Assembly (NCBI GenBank): GCA_947469485.1
Contig: CANIPU010000002.1
Coordinates: forward strand, 124,001 to 188,000
DNA: 64,000 nt
Direction: 5' to 3'
DNA from: Chitinophagaceae bacterium
Lineage (GTDB): Bacteria; Bacteroidota; Bacteroidia; Chitinophagales; UBA10324
Part shown: positions 27,342-36,064 of the stretch, piece after piece
Numbering within the stretch: position 1 is the stretch's first letter
How the letters are laid out: each line of letters opens with the position of its first letter
The notes under the pieces: generated by a model
Told to the model about the DNA's origin: nothing
What the model saw: the letters and a program-made list of their open reading frames with translations, nothing else
Database searches by the model: none
Program-made: the position numbers and the translations under genes

Positions 27342-28156
27342 TTATCGTTCATCAAAGACCTGTAAAACTCAACATAGGTTGCAAGATAGTTGTCAGAATC
27401 ATGTTCAAGTACTGGCTTTTTTTTCATTGCCTTCAAAGCAGTTTTAACAGCAGGGTCTAATTTTTTCCCAACTGAAATAACTCCATCGGCATGAGTAACA
27501 CCCCCAACATTAAATGCGGTATTATTTGCTTTTTTAAAAGGGGCAAAATCAGTGTCTTTAATTAAATCTTTACTGATTATCGCTTTTTTGGTGAAATCCT
27601 TGTGAAGGGTTTCTTTAAAAGTATTATCATAAACCGAATAAATCATTTTGGCAGCGTGAAATACAGGATCTTTCTTGTAAACGGTTTTTAAATACATTGG
27701 AATTAATGAAGTCATCCAGTCATGGCAATGAATAATATCAGGAGGCCAGCCGAATTTTTTTATGGTTTCCATAACTCCTTTACAAAAGAATGCCATGCGC
27801 TCGTGGGTGTCATCAAAAAACTTTCCTTCATCATCAGTAAAAACATGTTTTCTTTTGAAATAATCTTCATTATCAAGAAAATAAACCTGAAGCCTGGCAC
27901 CGGGTAACGAAGCAACCTTAATAATCAATGGATTATCATCATCATCAATTATAATATTCATACCTGAAAGGCGAACCACTTCATGCAAACGATGGCGGCG
28001 CTCGTTAATTGTACCAAATCGGGGCATCAAAACGCGAATTTCCATTCCTTGTTCCTGCAGATAAACGGGTAGTCTGTTTACGATAGTGGCTGCTTCAGTT
28101 AGTATATTGTAAGGCTTCATTTCATGCGCTACAATCAACACTCTTTTCTTAGTCAT
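27338..28156 (-). CDS. Glycogen/starch synthase family protein, GT5 N-terminal lobe only
   Basis: A 272-residue protein. It has Glu-Met-Lys-Pro-Tyr near residue 12 (where GlgA has Glu-Xxx-Xxx-Pro), Val-Leu-Met-Pro-Arg-Phe-Gly, and Ile-Ile-His-Cys-His-Asp-Trp-Met-Thr-Ser, the GT5 catalytic-lobe signature. Full GlgA has about 480 residues; the C-terminal nucleotide-binding lobe is absent, as is usual for this Bacteroidota family. The frame extends upstream to 28291, but the ATG at 28156 directly precedes the conserved start. Whether it makes glucan is uncertain. First gene of the operon leading to glmS. Confidence 0.86.
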   Translation of the reverse strand: MTKKRVLIVAHEMKPYNILTEAATIVNRLPVYLQEQGMEIRVLMPRFGTINERRHRLHEVVRLSGMNIIIDDDDNPLIIKVASLPGARLQVYFLDNEDYFKRKHVFTDDEGKFFDDTHERMAFFCKGVMETIKKFGWPPDIIHCHDWMTSLIPMYLKTVYKKDPVFHAAKMIYSVYDNTFKETLHKDFTKKAIISKDLIKDTDFAPFKKANNTAFNVGGVTHADGVISVGKKLDPAVKTALKAMKKKPVLEHDSDNYLATYVEFYRSLMNDK

Positions 28157-28182
28157 TAAGCCGTGGTTTTTAAAAAGGTGCG

Positions 28183-28190
28183 CAAAGATA
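28183..28190 (-). promoter_or_regulatory. TAnnTTTG box before the GT5-DUF4270-glmS operon
   Basis: The minus strand reads TATCTTTG, an exact -7 consensus, 26 bases upstream of the ATG at 28156. A TTTC lies 17 bases further upstream (28208-28211). It supports the short version of the GT5 gene over the frame-extended one. Confidence 0.45.
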
Positions 28191-28269
28191 ATAAAAAAAA
28201 ATCGGGGGAAATGAAATGGTTCAAAGACAATTTTTGGAATAGACGGAAAATCAATTAAAAAATTAGGTT

Positions 28270-28277
28270 TAGGTTTG
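28270..28277 (+). promoter_or_regulatory. TAnnTTTG box before panC
   Basis: TAGGTTTG matches the -7 consensus exactly and ends 15 bases before the TTG at 28293. An alternative upstream TTG start (28275) lies inside the box, so the box argues for 28293. No good -33 element is seen. Confidence 0.45.
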
Positions 28278-28292
28278 TCCGAAACCTTCAAT

Positions 28293-29144
28293 TTGTACCT
28301 GTTTAAATCAGAAAAACAATTAACTCCTTTTCTTCAAAAAGAAAAAAAAGAAGGAAAGAAAATCGGCTTTGTTCCAACTATGGGGGCATTGCATAGGGGG
28401 CATATATCGTTAATTGATAAAGCTAAAACAGAATGTGACATTGTGGTTTGCAGCATTTTTGTTAATCCTACGCAGTTTAATAATGCAAAAGACCTGGAAA
28501 AATATCCACGACCAATTGAGCATGACATGGAAATGCTTTTAGCAGCCGGATGCACAGTTCTCTATTTGCCATCTTCAAATGAAATTTATCCGGAAGGTAA
28601 ACCGCTTTTAAAAGAATATGATTTGGGATATTTTGATAAAGTTCTTGAAGCGGCATTCCGCCCGGGGCACTTTCAAGGGGTCGCAAATGTGGTATTCAGG
28701 TTATTGAAAAAAGTTGAATCGGATATTTTATATCTTGGGAGAAAGGATTTTCAGCAAATTCAGGTTATTCGAAAAATGATTGAAATTGAAAAAATTCCTA
28801 TTTTAATTGAATCATGTGAAATTGTCAGGGAAGCAAGTGGATTGGCAATGAGTTCAAGAAATGTAAGATTGAGTGAAGATGCCTGGCATAATGCATCGGT
28901 TATTTCTCAAACACTATTTTTCTTAGTTGAAAAGAGAAATGAATTTAATTCAATTAAAACTTTAAGAACCGAAGGCATAAAAAGATTAAAGGCAATTCCG
29001 GATTCGATTTTGGAATACCTTGAAGTATGTGATGAAGAAACATTGCGTCCAATAGAAATTTTTATTGAAGGAAAACCATCGGTTATTTTAACAGCAATAT
29101 GGGTTGATGGGGTGAGGTTAATTGATAATGTTTTGATTTCATGA
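28293..29144 (+). CDS. panC: Pantothenate synthetase
   Basis: A 283-residue enzyme that condenses pantoate and beta-alanine using ATP. Motifs: Pro-Thr-Met-Gly-Ala-Leu-His-Arg-Gly-His (the His-x-Gly-His nucleotidyl motif), Phe-Val-Asn-Pro-Thr-Gln-Phe-Asn, Gly-Arg-Lys-Asp-Phe-Gln-Gln, and Met-Ser-Ser-Arg-Asn. The start is taken as TTG at 28293, giving Met-Tyr-Leu-Phe-Lys-Ser, the family's usual N terminus; the frame also runs to a TTG at 28275 that falls in a promoter-like box. panD follows. panB is not in the window. Confidence 0.94.
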   Translation: MYLFKSEKQLTPFLQKEKKEGKKIGFVPTMGALHRGHISLIDKAKTECDIVVCSIFVNPTQFNNAKDLEKYPRPIEHDMEMLLAAGCTVLYLPSSNEIYPEGKPLLKEYDLGYFDKVLEAAFRPGHFQGVANVVFRLLKKVESDILYLGRKDFQQIQVIRKMIEIEKIPILIESCEIVREASGLAMSSRNVRLSEDAWHNASVISQTLFFLVEKRNEFNSIKTLRTEGIKRLKAIPDSILEYLEVCDEETLRPIEIFIEGKPSVILTAIWVDGVRLIDNVLIS

Positions 29145-29186
29145 ACTGAACTGCTTCTTTAGGTTATAGGTTATAATGATAAATTT

Positions 29187-29194
29187 TACATTTG
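29187..29194 (+). promoter_or_regulatory. TAnnTTTG box before panD
   Basis: TACATTTG is an exact -7 consensus ending 6 bases before the ATG at 29201. With transcription starting about 7 bases downstream, the panD mRNA would be nearly leaderless. No clear -33 element is present. Confidence 0.4.
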
Positions 29195-29200
29195 CGCGCC

Positions 29201-29551
29201 ATGATGATACAAGTAGTAAAATCCAAAATTCACAGAGTTAAGGTTACTGAGGCAGATATTAACTATGTTGGAAGCATAACCATTGATGAGCAGTTAATGG
29301 AAGCTGCTGACCTGATAGAGAATGAAAAGGTGCAGGTAGTGAATATTAATAACGGTGAAAGAATTGAGACCTATGTAATAAAGGGTAAGCGTGGTTCAGG
29401 TGTCATTTGCCTGAACGGACCAGCTGCCCGAAAAGCTGTAATTGGTGATATAGTCATTGTTATTTCTTATGGTTTATTGGATAAAGAAGAAGCAAAGTTT
29501 TTTAAACCATCATTGGTTTTTCCGGATGAAAATAACAAACTAAAAAGTTGA
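29201..29551 (+). CDS. panD: Aspartate 1-decarboxylase
   Basis: A 116-residue proenzyme that makes beta-alanine from aspartate. It has the self-processing Gly24-Ser25 site in Asn-Tyr-Val-Gly-Ser-Ile-Thr, whose Ser becomes the pyruvoyl group, and Leu-Asn-Gly-Pro-Ala-Ala-Arg in the active site. Starting at the first of two adjacent ATGs puts the cleavage site at the usual residue 24/25; an upstream TTG (29192) overlaps a promoter-like box. It follows panC by 56 bases. The stop shares one base with the next start. Confidence 0.95.
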   Translation: MMIQVVKSKIHRVKVTEADINYVGSITIDEQLMEAADLIENEKVQVVNINNGERIETYVIKGKRGSGVICLNGPAARKAVIGDIVIVISYGLLDKEEAKFFKPSLVFPDENNKLKS

Positions 29552-30576
29552 TGAAAGCTAGAATACTTTCATCTCTGAAACTCATACTATTTCTTGCAAT
29601 TGGAATTTTCTTTTTCTGGCTTGCATTCCGTGGTCAGGATATTAATGGAATTAAGGAAACACTTTCCAAAGCAAATTACTGGTGGTTATTGCCTTCATTG
29701 TTTTTTGCTTTAATCAGCAATGTTTCAAGAGCTGTAAGATGGAATATGCTGATTCATCCAATAGGATACAGACCAAAACTTACGAACACATTTTCTGCAG
29801 TTTTTATAGGATATTTAGCAAATCTGGCTGTTCCACGAATTGGAGAATTAACCCGTTGTACGGTTTTAAATCGATATGAAAAAATTCCAGTTCAGTCATT
29901 ATTCGGAACTGTTGTTGCCGAAAGAGTAGTTGATGTAATATCGCTTCTTATTATTTTATTTCTTGTTGTGCTGGCACAATTTGGTTTGCTTTCAACTTTT
30001 GTAATGAATAATTTTCTGCATCCGTTTGCCAATAAAATTATTGGATTTATGGACAAGGGGATTGTGTTTTATTTAATTGCTTTTATAGTTGTTGGGTTAC
30101 TAGTGTTTATCATTTGGAGATTTGTATTACACTTTCGCACTACAAAATTTTATCAAAAGCTGGTTGGAGTTTTAAAAGGATTTATGGAAGGCTTAAATAC
30201 CATTCGTAAACTAAAAAGCAAAGGTTGGTTTATAGGCCATACAATTATTCTTTGGGGTTGTTATACTTTAATGGCTTTTTTCTGTTTTTTCTGTTTTGAC
30301 TTTTCATCACACATGAACATGTTGCAGGGAATTACAATAATGATATTCGGAGGTCTTGGGTTTATTGTTCCGGTACAAGGCGGAATTGGTGCGTATCATT
30401 ATATAGTAACTCAAACCATGATGGTTTATGGTTTAAGTCAGCAGGATGGGTTATCATTTGCAACCATTTGTCATGGTGCACAAACAATGGCTGTAATTGT
30501 TTTTGGAACCTTGTGTTTTCTTATTCTGCCATTTTATAACCGCGGTTTAAATAAAAAGGCAAATGAACAGGCTTGA
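29551..30576 (+). CDS. Lysylphosphatidylglycerol-synthase-like membrane protein (UPF0104/YbhN)
   Basis: A 341-residue polytopic protein with about eight hydrophobic helices. Motifs include Phe-Arg-Gly-Gln-Asp near residue 27, Asn-Val-Ser-Arg-Ala-Val-Arg-Trp, Pro-Arg-Ile-Gly-Glu-Leu-Thr-Arg, and Val-Pro-Val-Gln-Gly-Gly-Ile-Gly-Ala-Tyr-His, the hallmark of the AglD/YbhN flippase-like domain. It lacks the cytosolic aminoacyl-transfer domain, so it is probably a lipid-flipping or lipid-binding protein. Its ATG overlaps the panD TGA by one base. Confidence 0.87.
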   Translation: MKARILSSLKLILFLAIGIFFFWLAFRGQDINGIKETLSKANYWWLLPSLFFALISNVSRAVRWNMLIHPIGYRPKLTNTFSAVFIGYLANLAVPRIGELTRCTVLNRYEKIPVQSLFGTVVAERVVDVISLLIILFLVVLAQFGLLSTFVMNNFLHPFANKIIGFMDKGIVFYLIAFIVVGLLVFIIWRFVLHFRTTKFYQKLVGVLKGFMEGLNTIRKLKSKGWFIGHTIILWGCYTLMAFFCFFCFDFSSHMNMLQGITIMIFGGLGFIVPVQGGIGAYHYIVTQTMMVYGLSQQDGLSFATICHGAQTMAVIVFGTLCFLILPFYNRGLNKKANEQA

Positions 30577-31051
30577 TATTATTAAGGAAAAAATAGTTTC
30601 TAAAGAACAGTTAAGCAAGCTCGTTCATAAATGGAATTTGCTTTCTCAAAAAATTGTATTTACCAACGGATGTTTTGACATTTTGCATCCCGGACACATT
30701 CATACATTAACAACCGCAGCGGACTTTGGCAATAGATTAATTGTTGGATTAAATACTGACTCATCAGTTTCAAAATTAAAGCCTGGCCGCCCAATTCAAG
30801 ACCAGAATGCACGGGCACTTGTTTTAGCTGCATTAAACTGTGTTGATGCAATTATCTTGTTTGACGAAGAAACACCTTTAGAACTTATAAAATTTATTAA
30901 GCCTGATGTTTTGGTTAAAGGAGGTGATTATTCAATTAATCAGATTATTGGTTCATCAGAAGTTTTGGCATATGGTGGAAAAGTTGAAATTGTACAATTA
31001 TTAAGTGGTTACAGTACAACTTCAATTGAATCAAGAATTAAGGAAGAATAG
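30563..31051 (+). CDS. rfaE2: D-glycero-beta-D-manno-heptose 1-phosphate adenylyltransferase
   Basis: A 162-residue nucleotidyltransferase with Phe-Thr-Asn-Gly-Cys-Phe-Asp-Ile-Leu-His-Pro-Gly-His, the cytidylyltransferase-type His-x-Gly-His motif, followed by Gly-Leu-Asn-Thr-Asp-Ser-Ser-Val and Val-Lys-Gly-Gly-Asp-Tyr. This matches the stand-alone RfaE domain II (HldE C-terminal), which makes ADP-heptose for LPS core. The Ser-Thr-Thr-Ser-Ile-Glu-Ser-Arg end is typical. It overlaps the preceding gene by 14 bases. The kinase (HldE domain I) is elsewhere. Confidence 0.9.
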   Translation: MNRLDIIKEKIVSKEQLSKLVHKWNLLSQKIVFTNGCFDILHPGHIHTLTTAADFGNRLIVGLNTDSSVSKLKPGRPIQDQNARALVLAALNCVDAIILFDEETPLELIKFIKPDVLVKGGDYSINQIIGSSEVLAYGGKVEIVQLLSGYSTTSIESRIKEE

Positions 31052-31120
31052 AAAAATTTCTTAATAAATATTTAAAACCTTTTCAGTTTGCTTAAGTAAA
31101 AGCTCCTGATATTCTAAAAA

Positions 31121-31738
31121 ATGGGAAGGTTAAGTTTTCAAACTACAGTAAAAGTTAAAAAAGTAATAACTCTAAAACGAACCCTTCGTTTTTCTTCAAG
31201 AGGGTTTGGAGTAGCGACATTTATAGTTGGAATTTTCTTTTTTACACAAAATGTTACACAAAGTGATATAGCAAAAGCCAGGATTATAACAAATTCTGAT
31301 ACACTCCTAACTGCGCCTAATATTGACAGGGGCGATAGTTTGGTTAACAATAGATCAAATCAAAAAGGCATTCATTCTGAAGATAACAGTAATTTATTGA
31401 CAGATGCGGATTTGATTATAAAGAAATCAAAAAAGAAAACTTCATCAGGTAATACACGGAATGCAGAGTTTCACGATGTTGTTTCTATTTCGCCAAAACA
31501 AACATCAGGAGTATTTGAAGTCAATTTCGAAATTCCGGTAGGTCAATCAGGAATTACTAACATGGAGATTGTTAATCGAAAAGGTGAGGTCATAGAAACA
31601 AGAACTCCTCAAACACAAAATGGCTTAATCAGTGAAATATTTACGATGGATAACTCAATACCTTCAGGTGCTTATCTTGTAAAAATTCATGTTGGAAAAA
31701 AACTATATGTACGACAGGTTATTTATACGAAACCTTAA
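31121..31738 (+). CDS. Single-pass protein with T9SS-like C-terminal domain
   Basis: A 205-residue protein with a basic N terminus (Lys/Arg-rich, about residues 10-27) and one hydrophobic segment (about 30-45, Phe-Ile-Val-Gly-Ile-Phe-Phe-Phe). A polar, probably disordered stretch follows. The C-terminal domain of about 85 residues resembles a T9SS sorting domain: Ser-Gly-Val-Phe-Glu-Val-Asn-Phe, Glu-Ile-Val-Asn-Arg-Lys-Gly-Glu, and Pro-Ser-Gly-Ala-Tyr-Leu-Val-Lys-Ile. No cargo domain is present. The hydrophobic segment may be an uncleaved signal. I do not recognise the protein as a whole. Confidence 0.75.
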   Translation: MGRLSFQTTVKVKKVITLKRTLRFSSRGFGVATFIVGIFFFTQNVTQSDIAKARIITNSDTLLTAPNIDRGDSLVNNRSNQKGIHSEDNSNLLTDADLIIKKSKKKTSSGNTRNAEFHDVVSISPKQTSGVFEVNFEIPVGQSGITNMEIVNRKGEVIETRTPQTQNGLISEIFTMDNSIPSGAYLVKIHVGKKLYVRQVIYTKP

Positions 31739-31884
31739 TTAATTCAATATTTCATTTAAATCATTATTTTTAAAAAACGGTTATTACTGAATCCGGTATT
31801 TTTTGATTTTATCAATCATATTTTCAATTCTTTAATGTTCAAATTGGTTTCTTATGTTCGCTTAATAAAACAGGAGCGAAATAC

Positions 31885-32883
31885 ATGAACATTAATCCAA
31901 AGTTGGCAATGATTGGCGGCGGCAGTTGGGCAACAGCTCTTGTAAAAGTGTTGACTGAAAACCGGCAAATTGTTAATTGGTGGATTCGTAATTCAGATAT
32001 TCGCAAGTCGTTGAAAGAACATGGAAATAACTCTCGTTATATCAGTTCCGTTTTTTTTGAAAAAGAACTGATTCATATTCAGGAAGACTTAATTGATACT
32101 GTTCGCAAAGCTGATATTATTTTTCTCGCCATTCCATCTGCTTTTGTAAAAGAAACCTTGAGTGCGCTTCACCCGCTTGATTTTAAAAATAAATTGATTG
32201 TTTCTGCTGTGAAGGGAATGATTCCTGGCGACAATGTGGTGCTTGCAGATTTTTTTCATCAGCAATACAATGTTCCATACAATAATTTTATTGTGATCAG
32301 TGGCCCGTGTCACGCAGAAGAAGTAGCTCTTGAAAAACTTTCGTACCTGACTATTGCCTGTCCAGATTCAGGTAACGCACAAAAAGTTGCGCAACTTTTA
32401 CACTGTCGTTACATGAAAACAAATACAAGCGACGATATTTTCGGAACTGAGTATTCTGCAGTTTTAAAAAATGTGTATGCAATTACTTCAGGTATTTGTA
32501 ATGGTTTAGGATATGGCGATAATTTTCAGGCTGTACTTATCAGTAATGCGATTGAAGAAATTGAGCGATTTGTAAAAGCAGTGCATCCAATCACGCGCGA
32601 CATAAAAGATTCTGCATACCTCGGTGATTTGTTAGTGACTGCCTACTCGCAATTCAGTCGAAACAGAACTTTCGGAAACATGGTAGGAAAAGGATATTCT
32701 GTGAAGAGCGCTCAGTTAGAAATGAACATGGTTGCAGAAGGATATTATGCAACTGCCTGCATCAACGAAGTGAATAAAAAATACAAAGTGGAAATGCCGA
32801 TTGCTCAAGCGACTTATAATATTTTATATCAGAAATTTTCGCCAATGCTCGAAGTCAGATTATTGACTGAACGATTAAAGTAG
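31885..32883 (+). CDS. gpsA: Glycerol-3-phosphate dehydrogenase [NAD(P)+]
   Basis: A 332-residue dehydrogenase that reduces dihydroxyacetone phosphate to sn-glycerol-3-phosphate for phospholipids. The nucleotide motif is Gly-Gly-Gly-Ser-Trp-Ala-Thr-Ala, followed by Leu-Ala-Ile-Pro-Ser-Ala-Phe, Ser-Gly-Pro-Cys-His-Ala-Glu-Glu, and the substrate Lys in Ala-Val-Leu-Lys-Asn-Val-Tyr-Ala. The ATG at 31885 follows an AGGAG motif (31872-31876), a Shine-Dalgarno unusual for Bacteroidota. It converges with rnc with a 3-base gap. Confidence 0.94.
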   Translation: MNINPKLAMIGGGSWATALVKVLTENRQIVNWWIRNSDIRKSLKEHGNNSRYISSVFFEKELIHIQEDLIDTVRKADIIFLAIPSAFVKETLSALHPLDFKNKLIVSAVKGMIPGDNVVLADFFHQQYNVPYNNFIVISGPCHAEEVALEKLSYLTIACPDSGNAQKVAQLLHCRYMKTNTSDDIFGTEYSAVLKNVYAITSGICNGLGYGDNFQAVLISNAIEEIERFVKAVHPITRDIKDSAYLGDLLVTAYSQFSRNRTFGNMVGKGYSVKSAQLEMNMVAEGYYATACINEVNKKYKVEMPIAQATYNILYQKFSPMLEVRLLTERLK

Positions 32884-32886
32884 TTA

Positions 32887-33615
32887 CTATCCTTTTTCTT
32901 TTATCCCAAATTTAGCAAACCCTTCTTTAGCTGCTTTCTTCTCTGCGTTTTTTTTACTAGTGTCTTGACCAATTCCTGATTCGTTGCCATCAACCATTAA
33001 GGCAATTTTGTATAAACTGTGTCGCAGGGTTCGTTTTTCTTCCAGTACTACGAAATCAATTTTTACATCATTCTTCTGACCCCACTCTAAAATTTTACTC
33101 TTGTAATTAAATTCCGAAGCTTCAAGGTCTTCAATATCCATGTGCTGCGCCACTAATTTGCGCATAATAAATTGTTTTGCTCCGTTGTATCCATGATCGA
33201 GGTAAACAGCGCCAATCAATGCTTCTAGCGCATTGCCCGAAATAGATTTCCGGCTTAGAAAAGAATCACTCTTATTGTATTGCAACATTTCTTCAATGCC
33301 CATTTTAAAAGCAATGTTGTTCAGATTATTGCGGCTTACCATTTTGCTGCGCAGGTCTGTTAAATATCCTTCGTCGCGAAATGGAAATTTTAAAAACAAA
33401 TAATCAGCAACTACTAAACTTAAAACCGCATCACCTAAATATTCCAATCGTTCATTGCTCATGTTTGATTCAGAAGCAAGTGAACTGTGCAGAAATGCCA
33501 GATGGTATAACTGAGCGTTAACCGGATAAAAACCCGTTAGATGATAAACTTTGTTCGAGAATTTTTTATTCAGGGAAAATAATCCCGCAATTATTTGTCG
33601 CGTAAGCTGACGCAA
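32887..33615 (-). CDS. rnc: Ribonuclease III
   Basis: A 242-residue dsRNA endonuclease. The signature Asn-Glu-Arg-Leu-Glu-Tyr-Leu-Gly-Asp-Ala-Val-Leu holds the first metal-binding Glu/Asp residues, and Ala-Leu-Ile-Gly-Ala-Val-Tyr-Leu-Asp-His holds the second set. The C-terminal dsRBD (about residues 165-240) ends with Lys-Lys-Asn-Ala-Glu-Lys-Lys-Ala-Ala-Lys. The start is TTG three bases after the fabF stop; no ATG fits before the domain. Third gene of acpP-fabF-rnc, a conserved order. Confidence 0.94.
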   Translation of the reverse strand: MRQLTRQIIAGLFSLNKKFSNKVYHLTGFYPVNAQLYHLAFLHSSLASESNMSNERLEYLGDAVLSLVVADYLFLKFPFRDEGYLTDLRSKMVSRNNLNNIAFKMGIEEMLQYNKSDSFLSRKSISGNALEALIGAVYLDHGYNGAKQFIMRKLVAQHMDIEDLEASEFNYKSKILEWGQKNDVKIDFVVLEEKRTLRHSLYKIALMVDGNESGIGQDTSKKNAEKKAAKEGFAKFGIKEKG

Positions 33616-33618
33616 AAG

Positions 33619-34872
33619 TTAATCTGTATATTTTTTGAATATCACAGAAGCATTGTGACCACCGAAACCAAAAGTATTGTTAAGTGCATAGTTCACATCG
33701 CGCTTTTTGGCCACATTCGGAGTCAGGTCTAACCGTGGATCTATAGCAGGATCGAGATTAAACAGATTTATTGTAGGAGGAATAATTCCATCTTTTATTG
33801 CCATGATACAAGCGATACTTTCAAATGCGCCTGCGGCACCCAATCCATGTCCGGTCATTGACTTGGTGGAACTGATACTTGTTTTATAAATATGGTCGCC
33901 AAACATTTTAGAAACCGCTTTCAATTCAATCGGGTCTCCCATTGGAGTGGATGTACCGTGTACATTCACATAGTCAATTTTATCAGGAGTAATACCAGCA
34001 TCTTCAAAAGCATTTTCCATTGAATATTGCGCGCCTAAACCTTCAGGATGCGGGGCTGTGATGTGGTAAGCGTCGCCACTCATTCCTCCACCAGCAACTT
34101 CGGCATAAATTTTAGCACCTCGTGCTTTTGCATGTTCCAGTTCTTCCAGAATTAATGCACCTCCACCTTCACCAATCACAAAACCATCGCGGTCTTTATC
34201 GAACGGACGAGAAGCGGTCATCGGGTCATCATTCCGCTCGCTCAAAGCTTTGGCTGATGAAAATCCACCTAAAGCAGGAATTGTAACTGGGGCTTCACTA
34301 CCACCAGTAATAATTATATCTGCTTTATTCATACGAATAAGATTGAATGCATCTATAATATTATTAGTTGCAGTGGCACAGGCAGAACACGCTGCATAAT
34401 TGGGTCCGTTAAACCCATAGCGAATAGAAATGTGTCCGGCAGCAATATCCAAAATCATTTTCGGAACAAGGAAAGGGTTGAAGCGTGGAGTTTCACCAGT
34501 CTTGTAATAGCTTTCAAGTTCTGTTGTGATTTCCTGAATACCGCCAATTCCGGAACCAAAAATTACTCCGGCTTTACGGCGGTTAATTTTTTCTGAGTCA
34601 ATTCCTGAATCAAGAAATGCTTCGTGAGCCGAAGCAATGGCATACTGAGTAAAACGGTCGAGACGACGGGCTTCTTTTTTATCCATCGTTAACGAGGCAT
34701 CGAAATTTTTCACCTCGCATGCAAAGCGGGTTTTAAATTTCGATGCATCGAAATATGTGATAGGTCCGGCGCCACTTACACCCTTTAACATGTTATTCCA
34801 TGTCTCAGCAACTGAATTGCCAAGCGGAGTAATTGCACCAAGCCCTGTAACTACAACTCGTTTTAACTGCAT
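33619..34872 (-). CDS. fabF: 3-oxoacyl-[ACP] synthase II
   Basis: A 417-residue condensing enzyme with the Cys-His-His triad: Cys in Ala-Cys-Ser-Ala-Cys-Ala-Thr-Ala, His in Val-Asn-Val-His-Gly-Thr-Ser-Thr, and His in Lys-Ser-Met-Thr-Gly-His-Gly-Leu-Gly. It begins Arg-Val-Val-Val-Thr-Gly-Leu-Gly and ends Asn-Asn-Thr-Phe-Gly-Phe-Gly-Gly-His-Asn, as usual. It elongates acyl-ACP with malonyl-ACP. Preceded by acpP (15-base gap) and followed by rnc in one operon. Confidence 0.97.
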   Translation of the reverse strand: MQLKRVVVTGLGAITPLGNSVAETWNNMLKGVSGAGPITYFDASKFKTRFACEVKNFDASLTMDKKEARRLDRFTQYAIASAHEAFLDSGIDSEKINRRKAGVIFGSGIGGIQEITTELESYYKTGETPRFNPFLVPKMILDIAAGHISIRYGFNGPNYAACSACATATNNIIDAFNLIRMNKADIIITGGSEAPVTIPALGGFSSAKALSERNDDPMTASRPFDKDRDGFVIGEGGGALILEELEHAKARGAKIYAEVAGGGMSGDAYHITAPHPEGLGAQYSMENAFEDAGITPDKIDYVNVHGTSTPMGDPIELKAVSKMFGDHIYKTSISSTKSMTGHGLGAAGAFESIACIMAIKDGIIPPTINLFNLDPAIDPRLDLTPNVAKKRDVNYALNNTFGFGGHNASVIFKKYTD

Positions 34873-34887
34873 TAAAATGTAAGTAGA

Positions 34888-35127
34888 TTATTTAGCTACA
34901 TTTTGTTCAACATAAGAGATCGCCTGACCTACTGAAGTAATAGTTTCAGCTTGTTCATCAGGGATAGAAATGTTAAACTCTTTTTCAAATTCCATAATGA
35001 GTTCAACAGTATCAAGTGAATCCGCTCCCAGGTCATTTGTAAATGTTGCCTCGTTGGTTACTTCACTTTCATCAACGCCTAATTTATCGATGATGATCTT
35101 TTTTACTCTTGCAGCAATGTCTGACAT
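34888..35127 (-). CDS. acpP: Acyl carrier protein
   Basis: A 79-residue acidic protein with the phosphopantetheine site Leu-Gly-Ala-Asp-Ser-Leu-Asp (Ser37) and the usual four-helix pattern, including Phe-Glu-Lys-Glu-Phe-Asn-Ile after the site. First gene of acpP-fabF-rnc. A near-consensus -7 box (minus strand TTTATTTG) lies about 35 bases upstream. Confidence 0.97.
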   Translation of the reverse strand: MSDIAARVKKIIIDKLGVDESEVTNEATFTNDLGADSLDTVELIMEFEKEFNISIPDEQAETITSVGQAISYVEQNVAK

Positions 35128-35274
35128 AATTGAATTTTAAATTTAGATTTTTAAATGAGGGTGCAAATAAAAGAAACTGCGGTCTCATTTTCAAACCTGA
35201 TACACTTACACACATTTCCGTTGATTTCATGCACACTTTCTGCTGTTTTTTGATAACATCTTTGATCCTGTTAT

Positions 35275-35712
35275 ATGAAAGCTCATAAGGGTAAACACAA
35301 GGAGGTTTTAAAGTTTGAATTTGATTTTGATATCAAACTGTTTGCTATTTCCACCACCTTGCGCGATTATCATTTGAGTTACCAGATTCAGAAAGCATTT
35401 TTTTTAAAACTGAAACGGGAAGAGGATTTAGAGGTCAATATTCATAAAAAGAACCTTATTGCAAATTTCAGCCGCTTCTCCTGTAAAGATGAAATAATGC
35501 AATGGGAATATCATTTACTTTCAAATAAATACAACGGAAGTTTATTTATTCCGGAGTTGAAAATTGCAGATTATCTGTTTCTTATTCGTGGCGAATGTTG
35601 CGGAGAAGAAGTGGATATTCTGAAACAACTTAAGGGGATAACTGAAGTGCAGGCTGTAAAACTGGTGGATGTTACAACGCTGAAATCACGCGACAATTTA
35701 ATTTTCGATTAA
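35275..35712 (+). CDS. IPExxxVDY family protein
   Basis: A 145-residue protein of the small Bacteroidota IPExxxVDY family; here the name-giving motif appears as Ile-Pro-Glu-Leu-Lys-Ile-Ala-Asp-Tyr. Its Asn-terminal half has [12 protein letters not shown], then Tyr-His-Leu-Ser-Tyr-Gln, and it ends in Ser-Arg-Asp-Asn-Leu-Ile-Phe. The function is unknown. It is divergent from acpP, as is usual in the phylum; in many genomes pyruvate kinase follows, here a pterin dehydratase does. Confidence 0.85.
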   Translation: MKAHKGKHKEVLKFEFDFDIKLFAISTTLRDYHLSYQIQKAFFLKLKREEDLEVNIHKKNLIANFSRFSCKDEIMQWEYHLLSNKYNGSLFIPELKIADYLFLIRGECCGEEVDILKQLKGITEVQAVKLVDVTTLKSRDNLIFD

Positions 35713-35713
35713 T

Positions 35714-35959
35714 ATGTGGGAAGAAAAAGAAAATGCATTGCACCGGACTATTCTGTTCAAAGACTTTTCAGAAGCATTCGCCTTTATGACAAGGGTTGCA
35801 TTTATTGCCGAAAAAATGGACCACCATCCTGAGTGGGCAAATGTTTATAATAAAGTGGTGTTGAAACTCAGCACTCACTCAATGGGTGATATTGTAACAG
35901 AGAAAGACAGAAAGCTGGCGGCGGCGATTGATAAATTGGGGTCTGTTTTTTTCAATTAG
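35714..35959 (+). CDS. phhB: 4a-hydroxytetrahydrobiopterin dehydratase (PCD/DCoH)
   Basis: An 81-residue protein with [11 protein letters not shown] and the catalytic His-His-Pro-Glu-Trp, followed by Lys-Leu-Ser-Thr-His, the expected PCD pattern. It dehydrates the carbinolamine formed during aromatic hydroxylation. About 20 residues at the N terminus of longer family members are missing, but the active-site core is complete. It begins one base after the preceding stop. No aromatic amino-acid hydroxylase is in the window. Confidence 0.88.
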   Translation: MWEEKENALHRTILFKDFSEAFAFMTRVAFIAEKMDHHPEWANVYNKVVLKLSTHSMGDIVTEKDRKLAAAIDKLGSVFFN

Positions 35960-36064
35960 AAATTAAAACTTTGTCCATTATTTTCAATGGACTAGTGTTT
36001 GTTATTTTTAAAGCAAGTCCAATTTTAATTTTTCAAACTATCAACTAATTATATTCGCCGCACA

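Noticed and set aside
27338-28156. GT5 gene as a truncated pseudogene of glgA
   Set aside because: It lacks the C-terminal lobe, but this one-lobe form is the regular length for the Bacteroidota family and the frame is intact within a conserved operon.
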